A DNA stretch of 64,000 nucleotides from CAWCKS01 sp963763485 (GTDB lineage Bacteria > Pseudomonadota > Alphaproteobacteria > Rhizobiales > Xanthobacteraceae). Positions 56,718 through 64,000 of this stretch are shown here, one piece after another. The stretch lies in contig CAVXOW010000005.1 of assembly GCA_963763485.1 (NCBI GenBank), positions 310,001-374,000 on the forward strand, given 5' to 3'. The notes beneath the pieces are model-generated. The model was not told the origin of the DNA, did no database searches, and saw nothing but the letters and a program-made list of their open reading frames with translations. Position 1 is the first letter of the stretch, and each line of letters starts with the position of its first letter. The translations under genes were made by a program, and so were the position numbers.

Positions 56718-56764
56718 AGCTTCCCAAGCTGCATACGAGGGTTCGATTCCCTTCGCCCGCTCCA
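56718..56764 (+). repeat. attR-like 3' copy of tRNA-Gly
   Basis: Exact 47-bp repeat of 54948-54994, the anticodon arm to the CCA end. No 5' half precedes it, so it is not a working tRNA. It marks the right end of the small integrative element. Confidence 0.85.
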
Positions 56765-56845
56765 GTCTCCGCTCCTTCGGAGCTTCGCCTGGCGCGCCAG
56801 CTTTTGGCGCGGAGACTGTCCGGCGAAGCTTTAGCGAAGCCGGAC
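56764..56845. repeat. Two nested palindromes right of the integrative element
   Basis: AGTCTCCGC (56764-56772) pairs with GCGGAGACT (56809-56817). GTCCGGC (56818-56824) pairs with GCCGGAC (56839-56845). Both are perfect and lie directly after attR. They resemble bradyrhizobial intergenic palindromes and may originally have followed the tRNA gene. Confidence 0.55.
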
Positions 56846-56901
56846 GCCAAGATCTCGGCTAAGCTACGGCTCGGCAGTGGCGCAAGCCAGTGGAGGGGAC
56901 A

Positions 56902-57838
56902 ATGCGATTTCTGGTGCTGGGCGCGGGCGCGCTTGGAGGGCTTTTCGGCGGCAAGCTGTTGAAGGGCGGTTCCGATGTCACTTTCCTGGTTCGTCCCCGC
57001 CGAGCTGCGCAACTTCAGCGCGACGGCCTCATCGTAAAAAGCCAGGACGGCGAGATACGCACTCCGGTCAAGACCCTTCAGCAGGGGCAAATCGAAGCTC
57101 CGTACGATGTCGTGTTGCTGTGCTGCAAGGCTTACGATCTCGATGACGCAATGAACGCAATTGCCCCGGCGATGGGCGAGCAGAGCGCAGTGCTACCCGT
57201 GCTTAACGGGGTTCGGCACATTGACGTGCTCAAGGAAAGGTTCGGCGCACACCGCGTCGTGGGCGGGCTGACGGCCATCAACGCGGCCCTGTTGGCCGAC
57301 GGCACGATCCAGCAGACCCCGGGGGTCCGCGTCAACATGACAATGACCGGCGAACTCGACGGAGACAAGTCGCCTCGCTGTGATGCCATCAAGGCGGCCT
57401 TGAGTGTTGGAGGCATCGCAGCCGATGTCGTCGACGACGTTGTTGTGCGGATGTGGAACAAGTTTTTCGGCTGGGCCTGCATCGCAACGATTTCCTCGCT
57501 AACGCGTTCGCGCGCAGGAACGATCGCGCAATCACGGACGGGAGCATCATTCGTTTCCGCGGTGATTGACGAATGCGCAAAGATCGTGACGGCGGAAGGA
57601 TATCCGCCGCCGCAAGACTTTGTTGGCCTTGTGCGCGGTCTTTTCTCGCAGCTGGATTTCAAGTTCAAGGGTCTCGATGCTCGTCGACATGGATGAGGGT
57701 CGACCGACCGAGGGCGAGCAAACTATTGGCGATTTGGTGGCGCGCGCTGCGCAGCGAGGGATAGCGGCCCCAATCCTCACGGCCGCGCTATGCAATCTTC
57801 AGGCCTATGAAATCAATCGTGTTGCAAAATCTGGTTGA
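56902..57838 (+). pseudogene. 2-dehydropantoate 2-reductase (ketopantoate reductase) family, frameshift near the 3' end
   Basis: Starts MRFLVLGAGALGGLFGGKLL with the NADPH-binding glycines. NGVRHIDVLKERFGAHRVVG, NKFFGWACIATISSLTR and ECAKIVTAEGYPPP follow, as in PanE/ApbA-like enzymes. After LDFKFKG near 57665 the frame is lost, and the expected end SMLVDMDEGRPTEGEQTIGD continues in another frame to the stop at 57838. The total is one base over a multiple of three. The reaction would reduce a 2-keto acid with NADPH. A second family member begins at 63834. Confidence 0.8.
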
Positions 57839-57903
57839 GGATGACGGCGTCGCTTACACGCGCTCATTGAGCACGTCCTCGAGGTCGCGAAAAGACTTTG
57901 AAC

Positions 57904-58398
57904 ATGAAAATTTATTTTGCCGCTGATCACGCTGGATTTGAACTCAAAAATAATCTCCTTGCATTTGTGCGTGATGAGCTCGGTCACGACGTGGAGGATT
58001 GTGGAGCGCTTGTGAACGACCCGGCGGACGATTATCCGGAAATCATCGCATGTGCAGCCAGGAAACTTTCCGCGGATACGACACAAGGACTTGATAGCCG
58101 TGCCATCGTGATCGGCGCCTCCGGCCAGGGCGAAGCTATCGTCGCAAATCGCTTCAAGGGCGTGCGCTGCGCACTCTACTATGGCAAACCAGGTCGCGAG
58201 CAGACCGACATGAGCGGCAAGCAGCTGAGCATGCTCGCTTCGACTCGCGAACACAACAACGCCAATGCGCTCTCGCTCGGTGCCCGATTTCTTGCGCCAG
58301 ATGAAGCAAAGGAAGCACTGACCGAGTGGCTTGCACGGGCATTTTCTGGCGAAGCGAGGCATCAAAGACGCATCGAGAAGATCGATACGCAGTCCTGA
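57904..58398 (+). CDS. rpiB: Ribose-5-phosphate isomerase B / LacAB-type sugar-phosphate isomerase
   Basis: A 164-residue cytoplasmic isomerase. It starts MKIYFAADHAGFELKNNL, the phosphate-binding opening of RpiB. The active-site loop reads VIGASGQGEAIVANRFKGVR. It lacks the cysteine of the E. coli-type enzyme and resembles the actinobacterial GGSGNGEQ loop, where a glutamate is the base. A longer insertion follows (YYGKPGREQTDMSGKQLSML), and then REHNNANALSLGARFL, the usual end motif. It could act on ribose 5-phosphate or a related sugar. I start at the ATG at 57904, two codons after a TTG. Confidence 0.82.
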   Translation: MKIYFAADHAGFELKNNLLAFVRDELGHDVEDCGALVNDPADDYPEIIACAARKLSADTTQGLDSRAIVIGASGQGEAIVANRFKGVRCALYYGKPGREQTDMSGKQLSMLASTREHNNANALSLGARFLAPDEAKEALTEWLARAFSGEARHQRRIEKIDTQS

Positions 58399-58483
58399 CG
58401 CGGCCTTCCACACCGGGAAGCGAGCGCATTGGTCGCGGTCCGTGTGGCTTTCTGTTCGTGAGATCGGTAGTTTCGCCGCCGCG

Positions 58484-59138
58484 ATGCTGGAAGTCTCCAG
58501 CCTAACCAAGAGCTACAAAATTCCGCAGGGCACGCTTTCCGTTTTGCGTGAAGTCGATCTTCGCGTTGCGCCTGGTGAAAGCGTGGCGCTCACTGGCGAA
58601 TCCGGCAGCGGCAAGAGCACATTGCTGCATCTGATCGCCGGCCTTGATGATCCGGATAGCGGCGAGATTTCCCTGGATGGCGTGATCATTTCGAGCCTGT
58701 CGGAAAGCGGCCGCGCATTGATCCGGCGGGACCGGCTTGGTCTGGTGTTCCAGCAATTCAATCTGATCCCAAGTTTGAAGGTCGGCGACAATCTGGCGTT
58801 TCAGGCGCGCATCGCCGGGCGCTTCGATGCCGCCTGGCAAGCGCGAACTCGCCGAGCGGTTGGGGTTGGCTGATCTGCTTGAGCGCTATCCCGAGCAATT
58901 GTCTGGCGGACAACAGCAGCGCGTTGCGATCGGCCGTGCACTCGCGATCAGGCCGCAGCTCTTGCTCGCCGATGAGCCGACCGGAAACCTCGACGAAGCG
59001 ACGGCCGACGAGGTGGTGCGGCTGATGCATGATCTGGTGGCACACACAGGCTGCGGACTTTTGATGGTCACGCACAGCATGCGGCTCGCGGCCTTGCTCG
59101 ATCGCGTCGTTCATCTCACGGCCGGGCGGCTGTCGTGA
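58484..59138 (+). pseudogene. LolD-type ABC transporter ATPase, frameshifted
   Basis: The first frame (ATG 58484) has LTGESGSGKSTLLHLIAGLD (Walker A) and LGLVFQQFNLIPSLKVGDN, the Q-loop typical of the MacB/LolD group. Near 58840 the homology changes frame to RELAERLGLADLLERYPEQL, then SGGQQQRVAIGRALAIRP and LLADEPTGNLDEATADEV. One extra base (655 bases total). The stop overlaps the permease start through GTGA. Together with the FtsX-type gene it would form an ATP-driven complex acting on a lipid or envelope substrate. Confidence 0.8.
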
Positions 59139-61601
59139 CCCGCGCGCCTGGGTTCTGAAAGTCCTGCTCAGCCATTGGCGCCGGCATCCGATCCAGCTTG
59201 CGACCTTGCTGATTGGCTTGATGTCGGCGACAGCGTTGTGGAGCGGCGTGCAGGCCATCAACGCGCAGGCGCGGTCGAGCTACGATCGCGCCGCCGCCGC
59301 GTTCGGAGGCAGCACCACGGCCATGCTGGTGCCGGCGCAGGAAGCGACCGTGCCGCAGGCCCTGTTCGCCGAATTGCGGCGCGCCGGATGGCTGGTCTCG
59401 CCTGTTATCGAAGGCCGCGTCCGCATAGCCGGCCGCGACATCAGGGTGATCGGCATCGAGCCCATCAGCCTCCCGAACGGGGCAGGGCCCGCGCCGACGA
59501 TCAATCAAACGACGCTGCAAGGCTTTCTCGGACCTGCTGGCCAGACCCTGGTCGCGCCTGAAACCGCGGCCGAACTTAAAGTGCGCGAAGGTGCCACGCT
59601 TGCGACGGAGTCCGGCGAGGTCTTGCCGCCGCTTCATGTTGCGGCCGGTCTCGTTTCCGATCTGCTGGTGCTGGATATCGGCTGGGCGCAGCGCATTCTG
59701 CGCAAGCCAGATCGCATTTCGCGATTTCTCCTTGACCGCAAAGTCGGCGGGCGAGCGTCTGCCGCTGCAACAGGTTGCGGGTGACAGCCTTCGACTGGTC
59801 GAGGCCGGCGCCGAGACGGACCTGCAGCGGCTGACCGCCAGCTTTCACCTCAACCTGACCGCCTTCGGCCTGTTGTCCTTTCTGGTCGGTCTCTTCATCG
59901 TTTATTCGGCGATCGGGCTGGCGTTCGAGCAGCGGCTTTCGATGTTTCGAACGCTGCGCGCCTGTGGCGTCTCGGCGCGCGAGCTCATCGTCGTCCTGCT
60001 GATCGAACTGGTGTTGGTGGCCTTGGCTGCGGGTGTCGTTGGTGTGGGCTTCGGCTATCTGATCGCAGCATCGTTGCTGCCTGATGTCGCCGCCAGCCTG
60101 CGCGGGCTCTATGGCGCCAGCGTCCCAGGTCAGCTCGCGATCACGCCGCAATGGTGGCTTGCCGGGCTTGCGATGAGCGTTGCCGGCGCTTTGGCCGCTG
60201 CCGCGCATGCGCTGTTCAAGGTTTTGCGGCTGCCGCTGCTGGCCTCCGCGCAACCTTTTGCCTGGCGGCAGGCGCAGCAGCGTTGGTTGATCTGGCAGGG
60301 GGCCCTGGCATGCGTTGCCTTCGCTGCGGCTGCGATCGAGTTCTGGTTCGGCACCAGCCTGATCGACGGCTTCGCCGTGCTGGCGGGGTTGTTGCTCGGC
60401 GCCGCGCTGTTGTTGCCGGTCGTTCTTGAGTTGATTCTCGGCGCGGGCGAACGGTTGGCGCGTGGCCCGATCGCGCGGTGGGCATGGGCCGATAGTCGCC
60501 AGCAACTGTCGGCGTTTTCGCTGGCGCTGATGGCGCTGTTGCTGGCGCTCTCGGTCAACGTCGGCGTCGGCACCATGGTCGGCAGCTTCAGCAAGACATT
60601 CATCCGCTGGCTCGACGGACGGCTCGCCGCCGAAGTTTACGTGGCGCCGCAGGATGCTGCGCAAAGCGCGGAAATCGCGGCCTGGCTGCGCGGGCGGGCC
60701 GACGTCAAGGCGGTGCTGCCAAGTGCCCGCGTCGACACCCATGTCGGCGACGAACCGGTCGAATTGCTTGGCGTTGCCGATCACGCCACAGCTCCGCGAC
60801 CTGTGGCCGGTGCTCGAAACCTCGGCAAACATGTGGGACCGCGTGCGCGACGGCACGGCCGTGCTGATCAGCGAACAGCTTGGTCGTCGGCTCAAGTTGC
60901 GACTTGGTGACGACATCAGCATTCCGTCGCCGTCTGGCATGTGGGTCGCATCGGTCGCCGGCATTTATGCCGACTACGGCAATCCAAGGGGGCAGATCGC
61001 TGTCAACGTCGACCTGCTGTTGCGCCGCTTCCCTGATGCGGGACCGTTGCGATTTGGATTGCGGGTCGCACCGGCCGATGTGCCCGCTCTGATGTCGGAG
61101 CTGCAAAGCAGGTTCGGGCTCGGCAACCGCAATCTCGCCGACCAAACGACGGTGAAGACAGAATCCCGCCGCATCTTCGAGCGCACCTTCGCGGTGACAT
61201 CAGCACTCAATGCTTTCACGCTCGGTGTTGCAGGCGTCGCGCTGCTGACGAGTCTCTTGACGCTGGGTCAGGCGCGGTTGCCGCAGCTTGCTCCGCTCTG
61301 GGCCATGGGCCTGACCCGCCGTCGCCTTGCCGCGCTCGAATTCGTCAAGACCATGGCACTTGCACTGCTCACGGCGCTGCTCGCGCTGCCGCTGGGCATC
61401 GTGGTGGCCTGGTGCCTGATCGAGGTCGTCAACGTGAAGGCGTTCGGCTGGCGGCTGCCGCTCTCGGTATTTCCAGCGGAGCTTGCCAGGTTGCTGCTGG
61501 TGGCGATGCTCGCTGCAAGCCTCGCCACGTTGCTCCCGATGATCAAGCTCGCGCGCCTTCGCCCGATCACCTTGTTGAAGATATTCGCCGATGAACGCTA
61601 G
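59135..61601 (+). pseudogene. FtsX-type (MacB/LolCE-like) ABC permease, at least two frameshifts
   Basis: Four reading segments give a permease of about 820 residues, the size of double-FtsX-domain proteins. Homology begins VLKVLLSHWRRHPIQLATLL, in a different frame from the GTG at 59135. It shifts near 59740 (to SAGERLPLQQVAGDSLRLVE) and again near 60790 (to LRDLWPVLETSANMW), and ends at 61601 in LRPITLLKIFADER. The FtsX-domain helices are LTAFGLLSFLVGLFIVYSAI and LNAFTLGVAGVALLTSLLTL. Coupled to LolD upstream and the lipocalin-like gene downstream. Confidence 0.8.
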
Positions 61602-62850
61602 CAGGATGATGAATTCCCTTCCGCGTCATTCCCGCGAAAGCGGGAAACTCCCGAGCAAAAGAAAGATGGCGACGAACCGGCGCGCGCGTTATCGGGCAAA
61701 GACTGGGTCCCCACGTCCGCGGGGACGAGCGGGAGGATCAGAGATTCGATTCAACCTCATCCGATCACGCGCTAGAACCATCGCGATCGTCACGGCGGCC
61801 GTGGCATTGATCGCACTCGCACTCGGCATCGTATCGTCGCAAGCGCAGGGGTTTTCCGGCCTTGGCGCCGATGCCGGCGGTTTTGCGCAAGTCGTGCGTG
61901 GCAAGCCGCTGGTGTTTCCAGCCGATCATGGAGCGCATCCGGACTACCGGATCGAATGGTGGTACGTCACCGCAAATCTCAAGGATCTGCAGGGCAACAG
62001 CTATGGCGTGCAATGGACGCTGTTTCGGCAGGCGCTTGCACCTGCCGATCGCGGCGAGGGCTGGGCAAGCCAACAGATCTGGATGGGGCACGCTGCGGTC
62101 ACCAGCGCGAATGCGCATCACTTCGACGAGCGCTTCGCGCGCGGCGGCGTCGGCCAGGCCGGCGTCGAAGCAGCGCCTTTCAACGCCTGGATCGACAATT
62201 GGCAGATGCGGAGCTTGCAGCCCGACGCGGCGACGGGCCTGGCGCCGCTGCAACTGACTGCGTCAGGCAAGGACTTTTCCTATGCGCTTCGGCTTGAAGG
62301 CGACCGGCCTATCGTCCTTGAGGGCGATGCCGGCTACAGCCGGAAATCTGCGAGCGGGCAGGCGTCGTATTATTACAGCCAACCTTACCTGCTGGTATCG
62401 GGCTCGATTGCTCTCGAAGGCCAAGCGATCGAGGTCAAAGGACAGGCCTGGATCGATCGCGAATGGAGCAGCCAGCCGCTCGAATCCGATCAGGTTGGGT
62501 GGGATTGGTTTTCGCTGCATCTCGACTCTGGCGAGAAGCTGATGCTGTTCCGTCTGCGCCATGCCGACGGCAAACATTTTTTTGCCGGCAACTGGATCAG
62601 CCTCGACGGGCGATCGGAGCAGCTCGATCCGAGCAGCATCACGATGACGCCGACGGCGCTGACAAGCGTCGCAGGACGCGAGGTGCCAACGGCCTGGAGC
62701 ATTGCCATTGCATCGCGCAAGTTCGCGATCAGGGTCGCGCCGCTCAACCCGCAGAGCTGGATGGATACCCGTTTCAAGTATTGGGAGGGTCCGATCAGCG
62801 TGAACGGCAGCCACACGGGGGTCGGTTATCTGGAAATGACGGGGTACTAG
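61591..62850 (+). CDS. Lipocalin-like AttH/CrtC-type protein with repeat-derived N-terminus
   Basis: A 419-residue membrane-anchored or secreted protein. The body carries the AttH/carotenoid 1,2-hydratase-like double lipocalin fold: FPADHGAHPDYRIEWWYVTA, VQWTLFRQALAP and QAWIDREWSSQPL. The genetic link with LolD/FtsX partners is common for this family. The start overlaps the permease end by 11 bases. Residues about 12-48 are encoded by a palindromic repeat (61624-61733) before the membrane segment at 63-84. No start codon exists between that repeat and the membrane segment, so at least part of the repeat should be translated. Confidence 0.78.
   Translation: MNASRMMNSLPRHSRESGKLPSKRKMATNRRARYRAKTGSPRPRGRAGGSEIRFNLIRSRARTIAIVTAAVALIALALGIVSSQAQGFSGLGADAGGFAQVVRGKPLVFPADHGAHPDYRIEWWYVTANLKDLQGNSYGVQWTLFRQALAPADRGEGWASQQIWMGHAAVTSANAHHFDERFARGGVGQAGVEAAPFNAWIDNWQMRSLQPDAATGLAPLQLTASGKDFSYALRLEGDRPIVLEGDAGYSRKSASGQASYYYSQPYLLVSGSIALEGQAIEVKGQAWIDREWSSQPLESDQVGWDWFSLHLDSGEKLMLFRLRHADGKHFFAGNWISLDGRSEQLDPSSITMTPTALTSVAGREVPTAWSIAIASRKFAIRVAPLNPQSWMDTRFKYWEGPISVNGSHTGVGYLEMTGY
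61624..61733. repeat. Palindromic mosaic repeat, copy 3, inside a coding region
   Basis: CATTCCCGCGAAAGCGGGAA opens the copy. AAGAAAGATGGCGA stands in the middle, and GGCAAAGACTGGGTCCCC, then ACGTCCGCGGGGACGAGCGGG closes it. The order matches copy 1 (8594-8726) with a few substitutions. It falls within the 5' part of the lipocalin-like gene. Confidence 0.75.
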
Positions 62851-62920
62851 CACAGCAACGCAGGAGCGCGGGGCATGCCCAAGCTTTGCTTGTGCGCCGT
62901 CGCAGACTAAAATGCAATAG

Positions 62921-62942
62921 TTGTATAACATGATTTATACAA
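62921..62942. promoter_or_regulatory. Perfect AT-rich operator-like palindrome
   Basis: TTGTATAA (62921-62928), six-base spacer CATGAT, TTATACAA (62935-62942). The arms match perfectly, and the block is much richer in A and T than its surroundings. Its form fits binding sites of dimeric GntR/TetR-type repressors. It lies in the 389-base gap (62851-63239) between the lipocalin-like gene and the PEBP gene, in which no convincing gene is seen. Confidence 0.5.
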
Positions 62943-63239
62943 TCTAAATACGCATCAAAACGTCCGCCAAAACCCCACGGTTTCCACCGAAAATCCAAAT
63001 CAATCCTGCGGCTTACGGGGCGCCGGTGGTCGCCACGACCTGTGCCCCCGATCACGCCGCGCCAGCGTCTTGGCGCAGGGGCGCACGCGCCAGAACCCCG
63101 CCTATTCCACGTGAAACGCAAAACATTTCCGCCGCCAGCGGCGCACCAGTCCCGTTAAGGCCGCGGAAAACTTGCTAACCTGCCAGCCGCAATCCGGCGG
63201 TGCGAAAAAATTCGCCGGAGCAAATCGGGGAGAAATGCC

Positions 63240-63806
63240 ATGACCAGAATCTTTGCGTGGATAATTGCGTTTGGCGTTCTCATGCTGGGCGCGAGCGGTG
63301 CGCGTGCGCAAAGCATGACCTTGACCAGCGCCGACATCAAGGACGGCGCGACGATTGCCGCGGAGCAGGTGTTCAAGGGCTTTGGCTGCACCGGCGGCAA
63401 CATGTCGCCGGCGTTGAGCTGGAGCGGCGCGCCTGCCGCGGCCAAGAGTTTTGCGGTGTCGATCTATGATCCTGATGCGCCGACCGGCAGCGGCTGGTGG
63501 CACTGGGTGGTGTTCAACATTCCCGTCGGCACCACGTCACTGCCGAAGGGCGCTGGCGACCCGAAGGGCAAGTCGATGCCGAAGGGCGCGATCCAGTCGC
63601 GCACCGATTTCGGCGCCGACGGTTACGGTGGCCCGTGCCCACCGACCGGCGACAAGCCACATCATTACGCGATCACGGTATTCGCTGTCGATGTCGACAA
63701 ATTGCCCGATGCCAAGGACCACAATGCGTCCGCGGCGCTGGTCGGCTTCGACCTGCACTTCCACACGCTGGCCAAGGCGACCATCACAGGCTTATACGGT
63801 CGCTGA
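63240..63806 (+). CDS. YbhB/YbcL (PEBP) family protein, exported
   Basis: A 188-residue phosphatidylethanolamine-binding-protein fold with an N-terminal signal peptide (AWIIAFGVLMLGASGARA). Family motifs are FKGFGCTGGNMSPALSWSG, SFAVSIYDPDAPTGSGWWHW and GPCPPTGDKPHHYAITVFAV, which hold the ligand-pocket Asp and His residues. Bacterial members are periplasmic, of poorly known role. GGGGAGAAATGCC lies before the ATG. Length is standard. Confidence 0.9.
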   Translation: MTRIFAWIIAFGVLMLGASGARAQSMTLTSADIKDGATIAAEQVFKGFGCTGGNMSPALSWSGAPAAAKSFAVSIYDPDAPTGSGWWHWVVFNIPVGTTSLPKGAGDPKGKSMPKGAIQSRTDFGADGYGGPCPPTGDKPHHYAITVFAVDVDKLPDAKDHNASAALVGFDLHFHTLAKATITGLYGR

Positions 63807-63833
63807 ACGCAACACGGCGGCAGAGCACAGACG

Positions 63834-64000
63834 ATGAACTCCCGGCGCATTGCAGTGCTTGGCGCCGGGAGCATCGGCTGTTTTGTCGGCGGCATGCTGG
63901 CACGTGGCGGGCACAGCGTCACGCTGGTCGCGCGGCCGCGCATCATTGACGAGATCAGACGCAACGGCCTGCGGCTGACCAGCGCCGATGGTGTCGATGA
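63834..64000 (+). CDS. 2-dehydropantoate 2-reductase family protein, cut by the window end
   Basis: The first 55 residues only. RRIAVLGAGSIGCFVGGMLA is the NADPH-binding fold and HSVTLVARPRIIDEIRRNGL is the next strand-helix unit, as in PanE-like reductases. It starts 28 bases after the PEBP stop, so the two may be co-transcribed. The rest lies outside the window. Confidence 0.8.
   Translation, partial: MNSRRIAVLGAGSIGCFVGGMLARGGHSVTLVARPRIIDEIRRNGLRLTSADGVD

Larger units (their letters stand above)
54948..56764. mobile_element. Small integrative element in tRNA-Gly(CCC)
   Basis: A 1.77 kb stretch bounded by a 47-bp exact direct repeat, from AGCTTCCC in the anticodon arm to the CCA end (54948-54994 and 56718-56764). 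The left copy completes the tRNA, the right copy is the displaced 3' part, as expected after tyrosine-recombinase integration. Inside are a decayed integrase, a 52-residue ORF and a frameshifted DUF4393-type gene. With so few genes it is a remnant or a minimal satellite-like element. Confidence 0.8.

Noticed and set aside
56718..56764. Second tRNA-Gly gene
   Set aside because: Only the 3' part is present; no acceptor 5' strand or D arm, so it is an attachment-site copy.
59576..60964. A 462-codon minus-strand frame opposite the FtsX-type gene
   Set aside because: Antisense to homologous FtsX segments; Arg/Gln-rich with no domain. Its length reflects GC bias.

Overview
The window reads as a high-GC alphaproteobacterial chromosome, most likely Bradyrhizobium or a close relative in the Nitrobacteraceae. 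Pointers to this are the gene order phoR-pstSCAB-phoU-phoB, a GcrA cell-cycle regulator, a SAM-II riboswitch in front of metZ, opgC beside SGNH-hydrolase genes, and short rhizobial palindromic intergenic repeats.

Layout. (1) 1-27.7 kb is mostly housekeeping backbone. It holds a membrane protein, a UPF0104 flippase-like protein, the phosphate regulon behind a near-ideal Pho box, gcrA, argD-argF-hslO, apaG, opgC with two SGNH proteins, metZ with its riboswitch, a frameshifted dCTP-deaminase-like gene, a HIT protein, a GH84 glycosidase, a serine hydrolase, a D-2-hydroxyacid dehydrogenase, an MFS carrier, an AraC/GyrI regulator and a frameshifted MATE exporter. (2) 27.7-54.8 kb looks like an accessory island. 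It starts at a broken tRNA-Gly half and carries an IS30-family element, a liv-type ABC operon with indels in three of its five genes, an iron/polyamine-type ABC operon, AraC and LysR regulators, two luciferase-like monooxygenases, an FAD hydroxylase, and a run of aromatic-catabolism genes (HpaB-like monooxygenase, VOC protein, RidA, hydratase, molybdenum-hydroxylase large subunit, RraA-like aldolase, Rieske oxygenase). It ends in a patchwork of gene fragments. (3) 54.9-56.8 kb is an intact tRNA-Gly(CCC) followed by a 1.77 kb element bounded by a 47-bp repeat of the tRNA 3' part. It contains a decayed tyrosine integrase, a 52-aa ORF and a frameshifted DUF4393/Abi-alpha-type gene. (4) 56.8-64 kb returns to backbone: a ketopantoate-reductase-like gene, rpiB, a LolD/FtsX-type ABC exporter with a lipocalin-like (AttH/CrtC) partner, a PEBP protein, and a second ketopantoate-reductase-like gene cut by the window end.

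How the genes work together. PhoR/PhoB sense and regulate, PstSCAB imports phosphate, and PhoU couples the two. ArgD and ArgF are consecutive steps of arginine synthesis. In the island, the genes from 46 to 54 kb plausibly form a meta-cleavage pathway for a hydroxylated, possibly amino-substituted, aromatic acid, with the two ABC operons and the regulators serving uptake and control. This pathway is inferred, not shown.

Caution. At least eleven genes carry single-base indels, and most are net +1. Either many of these genes are decaying or the assembly has systematic insertion errors, so the pseudogene calls are provisional.
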